DNA of 37,788 bases from Muribaculaceae bacterium (GTDB lineage Bacteria > Bacteroidota > Bacteroidia > Bacteroidales > Muribaculaceae), in assembly GCA_017555085.1 (NCBI GenBank), contig JAFZHD010000003.1, positions 1-37,788 of the forward strand, given 5' to 3'. The position numbers and the translations under genes are program-made. The notes beneath the pieces are model-generated. The model had not been told where the DNA came from. It did no database searches and worked only from the letters and a program-made list of their open reading frames with translations. Within the stretch, counting starts at the first letter, position 1. Each line of letters opens with the position of its first letter. Positions 23,843 through 32,609 of this stretch are shown piece after piece.

Positions 23843-23946
23843 CCCAATAAATTCTGTGGCAAAGAGTTTGTGAAGAGTTGCAGGGAGTCAAGATATTTCT
23901 TAATCTAACTTTTAACGAAGAATGCTATGGAATGATTAACACGCAG

Positions 23947-23986
23947 GCGAGGGTGGTGCATCAAGCACTACCCTCGCTATTTTTTG
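23947..23986 (+). terminator. Terminator of the AAA+ gene
   Basis: GCGAGGGTGGTGC (23947-23959) pairs with GCACTACCCTCGC (23965-23977) with one G-U pair and is followed by TATTTTTTG. It lies between the convergent AAA+ and CE7 genes. Confidence 0.88.
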
Positions 23987-24001
23987 TAATGGGGTGTTGT
24001 C

Positions 24002-25273
24002 CTATTTCAGTTGGTTGATGATCCATTGCCACATGTCGTTGTTTTGCTCGGGGTAGAGCCAATGGCCTGTGTTTTGGCCGATGCTCAATGTTTTGGGAGC
24101 GGTGATGATGTTGTAGGTGGCGCAGGTGGTTGTAGGTGCGCAAGTGAGGTCGTTGTAGCCGTAGGCATAAAATACGGGGGCTTTGAGGAAGCGTGCAAAG
24201 TTGGCTGTGTCATAATATCTCATTGCCTCGATTTTGGTTTTTGAACGGTTGGCTTCGCTTTTGAAGAAATGGGGCCATCCGCCAGCCTGATGGTTGATGT
24301 ATCCTTCGTGGTCACATAGCGCGGGGAAATAGATTGCGGTGGCTTTGACGCGAGAATCAAGAGCCGACACTGCTGTTGACAATGCGCCGCCTTGGCTGCC
24401 GCCGAGGGTGCCTATGTTGCCGTTGCATTGGGGTAATGAAAGCAAGAAGTCAACGCCTTTGACACAGCCGAGATACACGCGACGATAGTAGTAGGCATAT
24501 CGGTTGTCGTTGTTGTAGGTGTGATATGAGGCAAGCACACTGCGGCCGAGGTCGGCATAGATGCTGCCTTCAAGGTTGACGGGTATGCCGTGAATGCCGA
24601 GTTCAAGAATGATTGCGCCTTGTGCTGCATGGGCAATGTCGCCGCTTTTCTCGCCGACTCCGGCTCCGGGAAGACGCAAAATAGCGGGATATTTGCCAGG
24701 CGCTTTGGGCATGGTGAGCATGCCATACATGCGTGAGTTGTTTATGTTGCCATAAGATATGTGATAAACATCAACTTTGTCGGTGCATCGGTCGGGGAGC
24801 AGGGTCATGATGGGAGCAAGGTCAACTTTGCGAACGGCTTCGACTCCGGCGTTCCAAAATTCCATGAAATCGTCGGGGAGAACGCAAGTGGGAGTGAGTT
24901 CATGGGCGTTAAAGCCGATTGTTGACAGCCCGGTGTATTTGTGGCCTTGGTGGGTGACGGTGGCTTTGACGCGCAAAAAGCCAAACTTTTTCATTGTTCC
25001 GGCCTTGATGGTGGCCTCGCCGCGGTTGAGTTTGACGCTGTCGGTGCGGTGGGGAGTCATCAGGTCTTCGCTCACCTCATAGTGCAGCATTGCTCCGTCG
25101 AGGGCCATCCCGCAGTCGGTAACAACGGCTTTGAACGATGCTTTTTGGCCCACACTATAAAGGGCGTCGCTGTGGTCGGGAATGAGGGTGATGTGAACTT
25201 TGTTGGTGCGCTGTGCGGTTGCACACATTGTGCCGAGCAGGGCAATGATGAGGGTGAGAATGGTCTTTTTCAT
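24002..25273 (-). CDS. Secreted acetyl xylan esterase family protein (CE7/AXE1-like)
   Basis: The product is 423 residues. Residues 1-20 form a signal peptide (ending ATAQ). Residues 25-125 are an N-terminal beta domain often seen in Bacteroidetes members. The alpha/beta hydrolase core has DDFMEFWNAGVEAVRKV near 138, ISYGNINNSRMYGMLTMPKA near 175, KYPAILRLPGAG, and the nucleophile elbow GGSQGG near 293. The charge-relay Asp lies in YGYNDLTCAPTTT near 373 and the His in QNTGHW near 403. Family members remove acetyl groups from sugars or xylo-oligosaccharides. It is monocistronic and convergent with the AAA+ gene. A -7 element TACTTTTG lies at 25296-25303 on the minus strand. The substrate is not certain. 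Confidence 0.87.
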   Translation of the reverse strand: MKKTILTLIIALLGTMCATAQRTNKVHITLIPDHSDALYSVGQKASFKAVVTDCGMALDGAMLHYEVSEDLMTPHRTDSVKLNRGEATIKAGTMKKFGFLRVKATVTHQGHKYTGLSTIGFNAHELTPTCVLPDDFMEFWNAGVEAVRKVDLAPIMTLLPDRCTDKVDVYHISYGNINNSRMYGMLTMPKAPGKYPAILRLPGAGVGEKSGDIAHAAQGAIILELGIHGIPVNLEGSIYADLGRSVLASYHTYNNDNRYAYYYRRVYLGCVKGVDFLLSLPQCNGNIGTLGGSQGGALSTAVSALDSRVKATAIYFPALCDHEGYINHQAGGWPHFFKSEANRSKTKIEAMRYYDTANFARFLKAPVFYAYGYNDLTCAPTTTCATYNIITAPKTLSIGQNTGHWLYPEQNNDMWQWIINQLK

Positions 25274-25340
25274 GATAAGGATTTATTTGTGAAGCCAAAA
25301 GTAATATAAATAATGGATATGGCGAAGGTATAGACACAAA

Positions 25341-25371
25341 AAAAGTGTGTAACCTTGAATTACACACTTTT
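25341..25371 (-). terminator. Terminator of the tRNA-Asn pair
   Basis: AAAAGTGTGTAA (25341-25352) pairs perfectly with TTACACACTTTT (25360-25371). On the minus strand it is followed by TTTTGTGTC and lies 10 nt after the second tRNA gene in the transcript. Confidence 0.88.
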
Positions 25372-25380
25372 GTTTGTTGG

Positions 25381-25454
25381 CGCTTCAGGATGGGCTTGAA
25401 CCAACGACCCCCTGATTAACAGTCAGGTGCTCTAACCAACTGAGCTACTGAAGC
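25381..25454 (-). tRNA. tRNA-Asn (GTT), distal copy
   Basis: The reverse complement is a 74-nt cloverleaf. The acceptor stem pairs GCTTCAG with CTGAAGC, discriminator G. The anticodon stem pairs CCTGA with TCAGG around CTGTTAA (anticodon GTT). The T arm contains GTTGGTTCAAGCCCATC. CCA is not encoded. It is identical to the copy at 25478-25551. Confidence 0.97.
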
Positions 25455-25477
25455 AATCCGTAGTAGTTTTTTATTTG

Positions 25478-25551
25478 CGCTTCAGGATGGGCTTGAACCA
25501 ACGACCCCCTGATTAACAGTCAGGTGCTCTAACCAACTGAGCTACTGAAGC
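25478..25551 (-). tRNA. tRNA-Asn (GTT), proximal copy
   Basis: The same 74-nt sequence as the copy at 25381-25454, with anticodon GTT. The spacer between the two genes is 23 nt and A/T-rich. Both should come from one transcript driven by the promoter at 25585-25615. Confidence 0.97.
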
Positions 25552-25584
25552 AGCAATTTTAATACCCTTTCGGGAATTGCGTTG

Positions 25585-25615
25585 CAAAATTAGTGGCAAT
25601 TTTTGAAATATGCAA
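25585..25615 (-). promoter_or_regulatory. Promoter of the tRNA-Asn pair
   Basis: On the minus strand TTG (25613-25615), 20 nt, then TAATTTTG (25585-25592) matches the Bacteroidetes consensus. The predicted start near 25578 leaves about 27 nt before the first tRNA. Confidence 0.75.
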
Positions 25616-25734
25616 CTGATTTGGCAAAAAACTTGCAAAAAATGATGCATTTAGTGTTTTTTTGCCTTGTTTTATGGGGATTGTATAGTGATAATTGTGT
25701 AACTTAGTGCTTTCAAAACCTATTTTTCGTAAAA

Positions 25735-27405
25735 ATGGAACGAACAAAAACACATTTCAAGTCAGTTGTGGTCGCATTGGCCGCAGTAGTATTTTTCTCG
25801 GCAAGTTGCTTTGCCAAGAATCAAAAGATTCAGATTGCCCGTAATCTTGATATATTCAATTCGCTTTACAAGGAATTGCAAGTGTTTTATGTCGATAGCA
25901 TCGATGCCGAAAAGTCAATAACTACGGCTATCAATGCCATGCTCAACGATATTGATCCCTACACCGAATATATCCCCGCCAATGAGCAAGACGATTTCAA
26001 GGCCATGACCACCGGCGAATATGGCGGCATCGGCTCTTTTATCATGGAGCGCGACGGCAATGTGTTTGTGTCGGAGCCTTATGAAAACTCTCCGGCCCAC
26101 AAGGCTGGACTTAAAGCCGGCGACCGCTTTTTGAAGATTAACAGCGACTCGGTGGTGGGTTGGCGAAGCAGCAAGGTGAGCGAGCATCTTAAAGGTCAGG
26201 CAGGAACCGAATTGACCGTTGTGGTTGACCGTCCCTATGTTGCCGACTCTATTATCACTGTCAAAATCGTGCGCGAAAAAATTCAGCGCCCGGCAGTAAC
26301 CTATTATGGCGTTACGCAAGGCGATGTGGGCTACATAGTGTTGAGTTCGTTTACAACCGGCTCGGCCAAGGAGGTGAAAAACGCGCTCGAAGAGTTGAAA
26401 AAAGATACTAGCGTTAAGTCGATTGTTCTTGACTTGCGCGGCAATGGCGGCGGTCTGCTCGAAGAGGCTGTAAAAATTGTTGGCTTGTTTGTGCCCAAAA
26501 ACACCGAGGTGTTGCGCACCCGTGGCAAAGGCCATTTGAGCGAAAAGGTGTATAAGACCACATCTTCGCCCGTTGACACTAAGATACCGTTGGCGGTGCT
26601 TGTTGACGGCGGCTCGGCTTCAAGTTCAGAGATCGTTGCCGGTGCGTTGCAAGACCTTGACCGCGCTGTGATTGTAGGTAACCGCTCTTTTGGCAAAGGC
26701 TTGGTGCAAAGCACCCGTCAGTTGCCCTACGATGCATTGCTCAAAGTGACTATTGCTAAATATTATATCCCTAGCGGCCGACTCATTCAGGCTATTGACT
26801 ACTCTCATCGCAATGAGGACGGCTCAGTGGCATGCACTCCCGACAGCCTCACATCGGTGTTCAAGACCAAGCACGGTCGCGAGGTGCGCGACGGTGGCGG
26901 CATCACTCCTGACTCTGTGGTGACTTATCCCGAGGTTAACCGTTTGACCTACAATATTGTGCGCGACCATTGGGCGTTTGACTACGCAACTCGCTTTGCC
27001 GCAACCACTCCGAGCATTGCTCCCGCGGGCGAGTTTGTTATCACTGACTCTATCTTTGACGATTTCAAAAAGTTTATCGACCCTGCCAAGTTTGAATATG
27101 ACAAGGTGTGTGAGATTATGCTCCAAAAATTGCGTGAGCAAGCCGAAACCGAGGGTTATATGACTGATAGCATCAAGGCTCAGTTTGACATTCTCGACGG
27201 TATGCTCAAACATAACCTCAACAAAGACATTGACAATAGCCGTGCCGAGATTGAGGCTATTCTCAGCGATGAGATTGTGGCGCGATATTACTATCAGCAA
27301 GGTCAGATTATCGACTTTTTGCGCTATGACCCGGGCATCAAAATTGCTGCCGGCATCTTGCAAAACGATAAGGCTTATCGCAAATTGCTCTCTCCTAAAA
27401 AATAA
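25735..27405 (+). CDS. S41 family carboxy-terminal processing peptidase
   Basis: The product is 556 residues. Residues 1-28 form a signal peptide (VVFFSASCFA then KNQ), so it acts in the periplasm. A helical segment (IARNLDIFNSLYKELQVFYVDS) leads into a PDZ domain at about 90-175 (FVSEPYENSPAHKAGLKAGD). The S41 protease core has VGYIVLSSFTTGSAKEV near 200 and VLDLRGNGGGLLEEAV near 233. The catalytic Ser lies in GGSASSSE; Ser296 is likely, because Lys321 in FGKG lies the usual 25 residues away. A C-terminal region of about 180 residues carries amphipathic helices. It cleaves C-terminal tails of periplasmic or envelope proteins. The mfd gene follows after 9 nt, so the two are probably co-transcribed. 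Confidence 0.93.
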   Translation: MERTKTHFKSVVVALAAVVFFSASCFAKNQKIQIARNLDIFNSLYKELQVFYVDSIDAEKSITTAINAMLNDIDPYTEYIPANEQDDFKAMTTGEYGGIGSFIMERDGNVFVSEPYENSPAHKAGLKAGDRFLKINSDSVVGWRSSKVSEHLKGQAGTELTVVVDRPYVADSIITVKIVREKIQRPAVTYYGVTQGDVGYIVLSSFTTGSAKEVKNALEELKKDTSVKSIVLDLRGNGGGLLEEAVKIVGLFVPKNTEVLRTRGKGHLSEKVYKTTSSPVDTKIPLAVLVDGGSASSSEIVAGALQDLDRAVIVGNRSFGKGLVQSTRQLPYDALLKVTIAKYYIPSGRLIQAIDYSHRNEDGSVACTPDSLTSVFKTKHGREVRDGGGITPDSVVTYPEVNRLTYNIVRDHWAFDYATRFAATTPSIAPAGEFVITDSIFDDFKKFIDPAKFEYDKVCEIMLQKLREQAETEGYMTDSIKAQFDILDGMLKHNLNKDIDNSRAEIEAILSDEIVARYYYQQGQIIDFLRYDPGIKIAAGILQNDKAYRKLLSPKK

Positions 27406-27414
27406 TACTAAACG

Positions 27415-30400
27415 ATGGATATCAGGGATTTGTGCAAAGGTTTCTTGACCACCGAGCGTCAAGAGGCTGTTAAGAGCGCGTTGGCCGACAAAAAGGCGCG
27501 CACGCTATCTTTTTATGGCCTTGCCGGCTCGTCGGCGGCAATGTTGCTGTCGGCAATGCCGCGACAAAAACACCCCATGCTTTTAGTGGCAGCGAGTCTT
27601 GACGACGCCGGATATCTCTATCATGACATATCGCGCATTTTGGGTGAAGAGGCGGTGCTGATGTTTCCGTCGGGCTACAAGCGCGACATCAAGTATGGCC
27701 AAGTCGATGCGCCATCACAGATTTTGCGCACCGAGGCGCTAAACCGTTGGCACGAAGACTCTCGATTGAAAATGGTGGTGTCATATCCCGAGGCATTGGC
27801 CGAGCGTGTGGCATCGCGACAGACTATTGACAGTCACACTCTCAAACTCAGCGTAAACACACAGGTTGACCTCACCGAAACTATTAAATGGTTGCGCGAC
27901 AATGCCTTTTGCGAGGTTGACTATGTGTATGAACCCGGACATTTTGCCGTGCGCGGTTCTATTCTTGACATTTTCGGTTACTCACACGAGTTGCCGTTCC
28001 GCATCGACTTCTTTGGCGACGATATTGACTCTATCAGAACCTTCAACATCGAAACACAGTTGTCGGAAGACCGCCTCGAAGATATAATGATAACCTCAAA
28101 TGTGGCGCAACACAGCCACGGGCAGTCGTTGTTGGAGTTTATTGACCCCCAAACGCTCATCGTTTCGCGCGATGCCTCGTTTGCAGTTGACCGTGTTGCC
28201 GAGATTGCCCGTGAGTCGTTCTCATCAAGTGCGATGATTGCCGATGAGGGTGATAAAAATGCGATGCGACAGTTGGTTGACGGTGATGATTTTGCCGCGC
28301 GTTGGGCGTCGTTTCGCCACTTGTCGTTGCTGACTTCGGCCAATGCCGACAGCAGGGCACAGGCCGCGCTCGATTTCAACTGCAACGCACAAGGCATTTA
28401 CCACAAAAACTTTGACCTCATCAGTGCCGATTTCAGAAAGATGCTCGATGAGGGCTACAAATTGTGCATATTGAGCGACAGCGAAAAGCAGACACAGCGC
28501 CTCAAAGCGATTTTTGATGACCGAGGCGATGAAATTGCGTTCACGCCGGTGTTGACAACTTTGCATGAGGGCTTTGTTGACCACCACAACCGTATGTGCG
28601 TGTTTACCGACCATGAGATTTTTGACCGTTTCCACAAATACAACCTCAAAAGCGACCGTGCCCGTTCGGGCAAATTGGCGTTGTCGCTCAAAGAGTTGAG
28701 CGCGATTGAGGTGGGCGACTACATTGTTCATGTCGACCATGGCGTGGGCAAGTTTGCCGGATTGTATCGCACCGAGGTCAACGGCCGCGTGCAAGAAATG
28801 ATAAAACTCATCTATCAAAACGATGACATCATATTTGTGAGTATTCACGCGTTACACAAACTTGCCAAATATCGCGGCAAGGAAGGTGTGCCGCCCAAGA
28901 TAAACAAGCTCGGATCGGGCGCTTGGAACAAGGTGAAGGAGCGCACAAAGAGCAAGCTCAAAGACATTGCCCGCGACTTGATAAAACTGTATGCGGCGCG
29001 CAAAGAGGAGCAGGGCTACAGTTTCTCGCCCGACTCATATTTGCAGCAAGAACTCGAAGCCTCGTTTATCTATGAAGATACCCCCGACCAATTATCGACC
29101 ACGCAGGCTGTGAAAGCCGACATGGAGAGTCCGCGACCTATGGACCGATTGGTGTGTGGCGATGTGGGTTTTGGCAAAACCGAGATAGCTATTCGCGCTG
29201 CGTTCAAGGCCGCGACCGACGGCAAACAGACAGCCGTGCTTGTGCCCACAACCGTGTTGGCCTATCAGCATTATCACACATTCAAAGACCGCTTGAAAGA
29301 CTTTCCCGTGAGGGTCGATTATCTGTCGCGCGCACGCACTCCCAAGCAGGTCAAAATGATTCTCGAAGACTTGGCCGAGGGTAAGATTGATATAATCATC
29401 GGTACGCACAAACTTATTGGCAAGAGCGTTAAGTTCAAAGACTTGGGATTGCTTGTTGTTGATGAGGAGCAAAAATTTGGCGTGGCTGTGAAAGAGAAAC
29501 TCAAACAGATGAAAGTGAATGTTGACACACTCACCATGAGTGCCACCCCCATTCCTCGCACTTTACAATTCTCGCTCATGGGCGCCCGCGACTTGTCGGC
29601 AATCAACACTCCGCCGGCCAACCGTTATCCCATTGTCACATCGGTAAACGCACTTAACGACGACATATTGGTTGAGGCTATCAACTTTGAAATGTCGCGC
29701 AACGGACAAGTATTTATTGTCAACCATCGAATCGAGGGCCTTTATGACCTTGAAGCTATGGTGAAACGACTTGTGCCCGATGCACGCACCGTGGTGGGAC
29801 ACGGACAGATGGCCCCCGACAAGCTTGAAAAGGTTATTATTGACTTTGCCAACCACGACTATGATGTGTTGTTGGCAACCACCATAATTGAGTCGGGAAT
29901 TGATATGCCCAATGTCAACACCATAGTTATCAATAATGCCCATAACTTCGGGTTGAGCGAGTTGCATCAGTTGCGTGGTCGCGTAGGTCGCAGTTCGCGC
30001 AAAGCGTTTTGCTATCTGCTCGTTCCTCCCCACATACCCTTGACTCCCGTGGCGCGCCGCCGTTTGCAAGCCATTGAGAGTTTCTCGGAACTTGGCAGCG
30101 GCATACACATCGCCATGCAAGACCTCGACATTCGCGGCGCTGGTAACCTGTTGGGCGCCGAGCAGTCGGGCTTTATTGCCGACTTGGGCTATGAAACCTA
30201 TCAAAAGATATTGAAAGAGGCTGTGATGGAACTGCGCACCGAGGAATTTTCCGACACCTTTGCCGACGATGACAAGCCGGCCGATGAAGTGGAATATGTC
30301 AACGACTGTATTATTGAGAGCGACCTTGAATTGCTGTTGCCATCAACCTATGTGCCTCAAGAAAGCGAGCGCATTGCCCTCTATAAAGAACTTGACAACA

Positions 30401-30762
30401 TTGAGCGCGAACTCGATTTGCAAGCCTATCGTTCGCGATTGGAAGACCGATTTGGCAAGATACCGGCAGTTACGGCCGAATTGTTGCGCATACCGCGATT
30501 GCGCCGTCTTGCGCGCCAGTTGGGCATCGAGAAAGTGTCGCTCAAACAAGAAATGATGTATCTCTATTTTGTTGACGAGTCAAACGCCGCTTATTATCAG
30601 TCGCCCATGTTTGGCCGCATATTGCATTATTGTCAGCAAAACATGGCTAGATGTGGTTTGCGCGACCGCAACGGCCGCCGAAGCATCACCATCAAGCAAG
30701 TGCCAACGGTGGCAGATGCCGTTGAGATATTGACTGCAATTCAATCGCTAGATGCAATATAA
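27415..30762 (+). CDS. mfd: Transcription-repair coupling factor Mfd
   Basis: Mfd removes RNA polymerase stalled at DNA lesions and recruits UvrA. The product is 1115 residues, normal for the family. The N-terminal UvrB-like modules fill residues 1-330 (VYEPGHFAVRGSILDIFGY, FRIDFFGDDIDSIR). The RNA-polymerase-interacting CarD-like domain begins near 425 (IEVGDYIVHVDHGVGKFAG). Helicase motif I is GDVGFGKTEIA near 580, the Walker B motif is DEEQKFG near 682, then SATPIPRTL, the ATTIIESGIDMPNVNT block, and QLRGRVGRS near 855. The C-terminal autoinhibitory domain follows from about 950. The gene is 9 nt after the protease gene, and a terminator follows directly. Confidence 0.97.
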   Translation: MDIRDLCKGFLTTERQEAVKSALADKKARTLSFYGLAGSSAAMLLSAMPRQKHPMLLVAASLDDAGYLYHDISRILGEEAVLMFPSGYKRDIKYGQVDAPSQILRTEALNRWHEDSRLKMVVSYPEALAERVASRQTIDSHTLKLSVNTQVDLTETIKWLRDNAFCEVDYVYEPGHFAVRGSILDIFGYSHELPFRIDFFGDDIDSIRTFNIETQLSEDRLEDIMITSNVAQHSHGQSLLEFIDPQTLIVSRDASFAVDRVAEIARESFSSSAMIADEGDKNAMRQLVDGDDFAARWASFRHLSLLTSANADSRAQAALDFNCNAQGIYHKNFDLISADFRKMLDEGYKLCILSDSEKQTQRLKAIFDDRGDEIAFTPVLTTLHEGFVDHHNRMCVFTDHEIFDRFHKYNLKSDRARSGKLALSLKELSAIEVGDYIVHVDHGVGKFAGLYRTEVNGRVQEMIKLIYQNDDIIFVSIHALHKLAKYRGKEGVPPKINKLGSGAWNKVKERTKSKLKDIARDLIKLYAARKEEQGYSFSPDSYLQQELEASFIYEDTPDQLSTTQAVKADMESPRPMDRLVCGDVGFGKTEIAIRAAFKAATDGKQTAVLVPTTVLAYQHYHTFKDRLKDFPVRVDYLSRARTPKQVKMILEDLAEGKIDIIIGTHKLIGKSVKFKDLGLLVVDEEQKFGVAVKEKLKQMKVNVDTLTMSATPIPRTLQFSLMGARDLSAINTPPANRYPIVTSVNALNDDILVEAINFEMSRNGQVFIVNHRIEGLYDLEAMVKRLVPDARTVVGHGQMAPDKLEKVIIDFANHDYDVLLATTIIESGIDMPNVNTIVINNAHNFGLSELHQLRGRVGRSSRKAFCYLLVPPHIPLTPVARRRLQAIESFSELGSGIHIAMQDLDIRGAGNLLGAEQSGFIADLGYETYQKILKEAVMELRTEEFSDTFADDDKPADEVEYVNDCIIESDLELLLPSTYVPQESERIALYKELDNIERELDLQAYRSRLEDRFGKIPAVTAELLRIPRLRRLARQLGIEKVSLKQEMMYLYFVDESNAAYYQSPMFGRILHYCQQNMARCGLRDRNGRRSITIKQVPTVADAVEILTAIQSLDAI

Positions 30763-30765
30763 AGT

Positions 30766-30795
30766 AAAAAACCTCCCGATTGGGAGGTTTTTTTG
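30766..30795. terminator. Bidirectional terminator between mfd and the phosphoesterase gene
   Basis: AAAACCTCCC pairs with GGGAGGTTTT around GATT, followed by TTTTG on the plus strand and by TTTTTACTTT on the minus strand. It starts 4 nt after the mfd stop. Confidence 0.9.
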
Positions 30796-30812
30796 TTATG
30801 TGAGTGTTGGGA

Positions 30813-31637
30813 TTACTCGGTGTAGGGGGAGAGTTGGCCGGTGGCGCAGTCAAGGGTAAAGGCTTTGCGGCAGTCGAGCATGGCAAAGTCGTTCATGATA
30901 TATGGCTCGTCGAGGGTTGGCAAGCCAAATGTGTGGCCGAATATCTGATAAATAGGGTTGCCGTCTTCGTCAACCACTCGCTCGGCCATGAAGTGCTCGC
31001 GAACATCGGCCCACATGCACGAACCGAATGGTGCATAGCCGTTGCGTTCGTATGATACGATGCTCAATGCATCAATGCCGGCTTTGCATGAGGTGAGTCG
31101 GTTGAGCGACTCGGCATCGGCGGTGATTGAGCGATAAAACTCAATATCCTCTTTGTGCTCTTCACACCATGTTTCGTCGTTTTCCTCATCTAATGTGGCT
31201 ATCCATTTGAGCCAACCGGGTAGCACTCCTGCGTGGGTGAACAGGTATTTGCGGCCGTTGATGCGGGTTTCGTAGGCAACTTTGAACAGGTCGCTGTAAG
31301 TGCGATACATATCCGAAAGTTCATACTTGGCCGCTTCTATTCGGCGGCATCCGTGTGACGAATGCAAGAATTGGGGGAAATAGTGCAAGTCATGATTTCC
31401 GAGCAATGTAATGATGTTGTCGGCCGATAATGCTTCGTTGATAATGTTGTTGAAATTGATGATTGACTCGGCTTCGGAGATGCCGTCAATTGATGTGTAC
31501 GGGTCAAGGTAGTCGCCGAGAAAGACGATGAGAGTGTCTTTGCTGTTCTTGTATTTTTCCACGATTGGTTTCCAGAATTCGCGTCCATGAACATCGGGAA
31601 TAATGATAATCTGCTTGTAAGTGTGTTCTGTGTCCAT
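30813..31637 (-). CDS. Calcineurin-like metallophosphoesterase
   Basis: The product is 274 residues and cytoplasmic, with no signal peptide. Metal-binding motifs occur in the usual order: PDVHG near residue 15 (first Asp and His), GDYLDP near 42, LLGNHDLHYF near 80, a later FTHAGVLPGW near 135, and IFGHTFG near 238. These define a dinuclear phosphoesterase, close in layout to bacterial protein phosphatase or diadenosine tetraphosphatase-like enzymes. The substrate is not known. It has its own promoter at 31681-31712 and ends against the mfd terminator. Confidence 0.88.
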   Translation of the reverse strand: MDTEHTYKQIIIIPDVHGREFWKPIVEKYKNSKDTLIVFLGDYLDPYTSIDGISEAESIINFNNIINEALSADNIITLLGNHDLHYFPQFLHSSHGCRRIEAAKYELSDMYRTYSDLFKVAYETRINGRKYLFTHAGVLPGWLKWIATLDEENDETWCEEHKEDIEFYRSITADAESLNRLTSCKAGIDALSIVSYERNGYAPFGSCMWADVREHFMAERVVDEDGNPIYQIFGHTFGLPTLDEPYIMNDFAMLDCRKAFTLDCATGQLSPYTE

Positions 31638-31680
31638 GTTTCTTGAGATGTTTAGATAAAGTTAAGTGGTTAGTTATACA

Positions 31681-31712
31681 CAAAGATAGCGAAAAAATCC
31701 CAAATTTCCAAA
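31681..31712 (-). promoter_or_regulatory. Promoter of the metallophosphoesterase gene
   Basis: On the minus strand TTTG (31709-31712), 20 nt, then TATCTTTG (31681-31688) matches the consensus fully. The ATG lies 43 nt downstream. Confidence 0.75.
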
Positions 31713-31787
31713 TTTTATGCCCACGACTTTCGGAAGGAGCGAGGCGTATGCCGATTGCTTTCGGCCTACACATTATATAATAAAAAA

Positions 31788-31817
31788 CAAAACCGCCGGC
31801 CGAGGCTGACGGTTTTG
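31788..31817 (-). terminator. Terminator after yebC
   Basis: CAAAACCG (31788-31795) pairs with CGGTTTTG (31810-31817), with an inner GC-rich extension. On the minus strand it is followed by TTTTTTATTATAT. Confidence 0.82.
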
Positions 31818-31846
31818 ATGATTTATGAAGATGTGTGAAGGGTTGA

Positions 31847-32578
31847 TTATTCTTCGTCGCCTTCTTCTTCTTTCATGTTGTGGTAAACGTTTTGAACGTC
31901 TTCGTCATCTTCAAATTTTTCGAGAAGTTTTTCGATTTGAGCGCGTTGCTCGGGAGTAACTTCTTTCAAATCGTTGGGGATACGTTCAAATTCGGCACCG
32001 TTGATTTCAAAGCCGTTGTCTTCGAGATATTTTTGGATGTTGGCAAATTCTTCGAATGCGCCGTAGAGAACGATTTCTTCTTCGTCGGCAACAACTTCGT
32101 CAACACCATAGTCAATGAGTTCGAGTTCGAGGTCTTCGATTGAAACGCCTTCTTTGGGCTTGATTTTGAACACGCTCTTGTGTTCGAAGAGGAATGTCAA
32201 TGAGCCTGATGTACCCAATGAGCCGCCGTGTTTGTTGAAGTAAGAACGAACATTGGCAACTGTGCGGGTATTGTTATCGGTAGCAGTTTCAACAACGATA
32301 GCGATACCGAAGGGGCCATATCCTTCATATACGATTTCTTTGTAGTCGCCGGCATCTTTGTCGGTGGCTTTTTTGATGGCGCGTTCAACAGTGTCCTTAG
32401 GCATGTTTGCAGCCTTGGCGTTTTGCATAAGTACGCGCAAGCGGGGGTTCATCACGGGGTCGGCACCTGCTGCTTTAACGCAGATAGTGATTTCCTTGCC
32501 GATTTTGGTAAATGTGCGTGACATGTTACCCCAGCGTTTGAGTTTTCTTGCTTTGCGATATTCAAAAGCTCTTCCCAT
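31847..32578 (-). CDS. yebC: YebC/PmpR (TACO1) family protein
   Basis: The product is 243 residues, typical for the family. It starts MGRAFEYRKARKLKRWG, with the conserved KIGKEITICVKAAGADP block, then NPRLRVLMQNAKAANMPKDT, YEGYGPFGIAIVVETATDN, NVRSYFNKHGGSLG and the C-terminal acidic part. Older annotations call it a transcriptional regulator; recent work places the family in translation, relieving ribosome stalls on proline-rich stretches. It lies 31 nt after pheT on the same strand, so the two are likely co-transcribed. Confidence 0.95.
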   Translation of the reverse strand: MGRAFEYRKARKLKRWGNMSRTFTKIGKEITICVKAAGADPVMNPRLRVLMQNAKAANMPKDTVERAIKKATDKDAGDYKEIVYEGYGPFGIAIVVETATDNNTRTVANVRSYFNKHGGSLGTSGSLTFLFEHKSVFKIKPKEGVSIEDLELELIDYGVDEVVADEEEIVLYGAFEEFANIQKYLEDNGFEINGAEFERIPNDLKEVTPEQRAQIEKLLEKFEDDEDVQNVYHNMKEEEGDEE

Positions 32579-32609
32579 TGTGTGGTATATTTTTTAAGTG
32601 GTTAAATTA

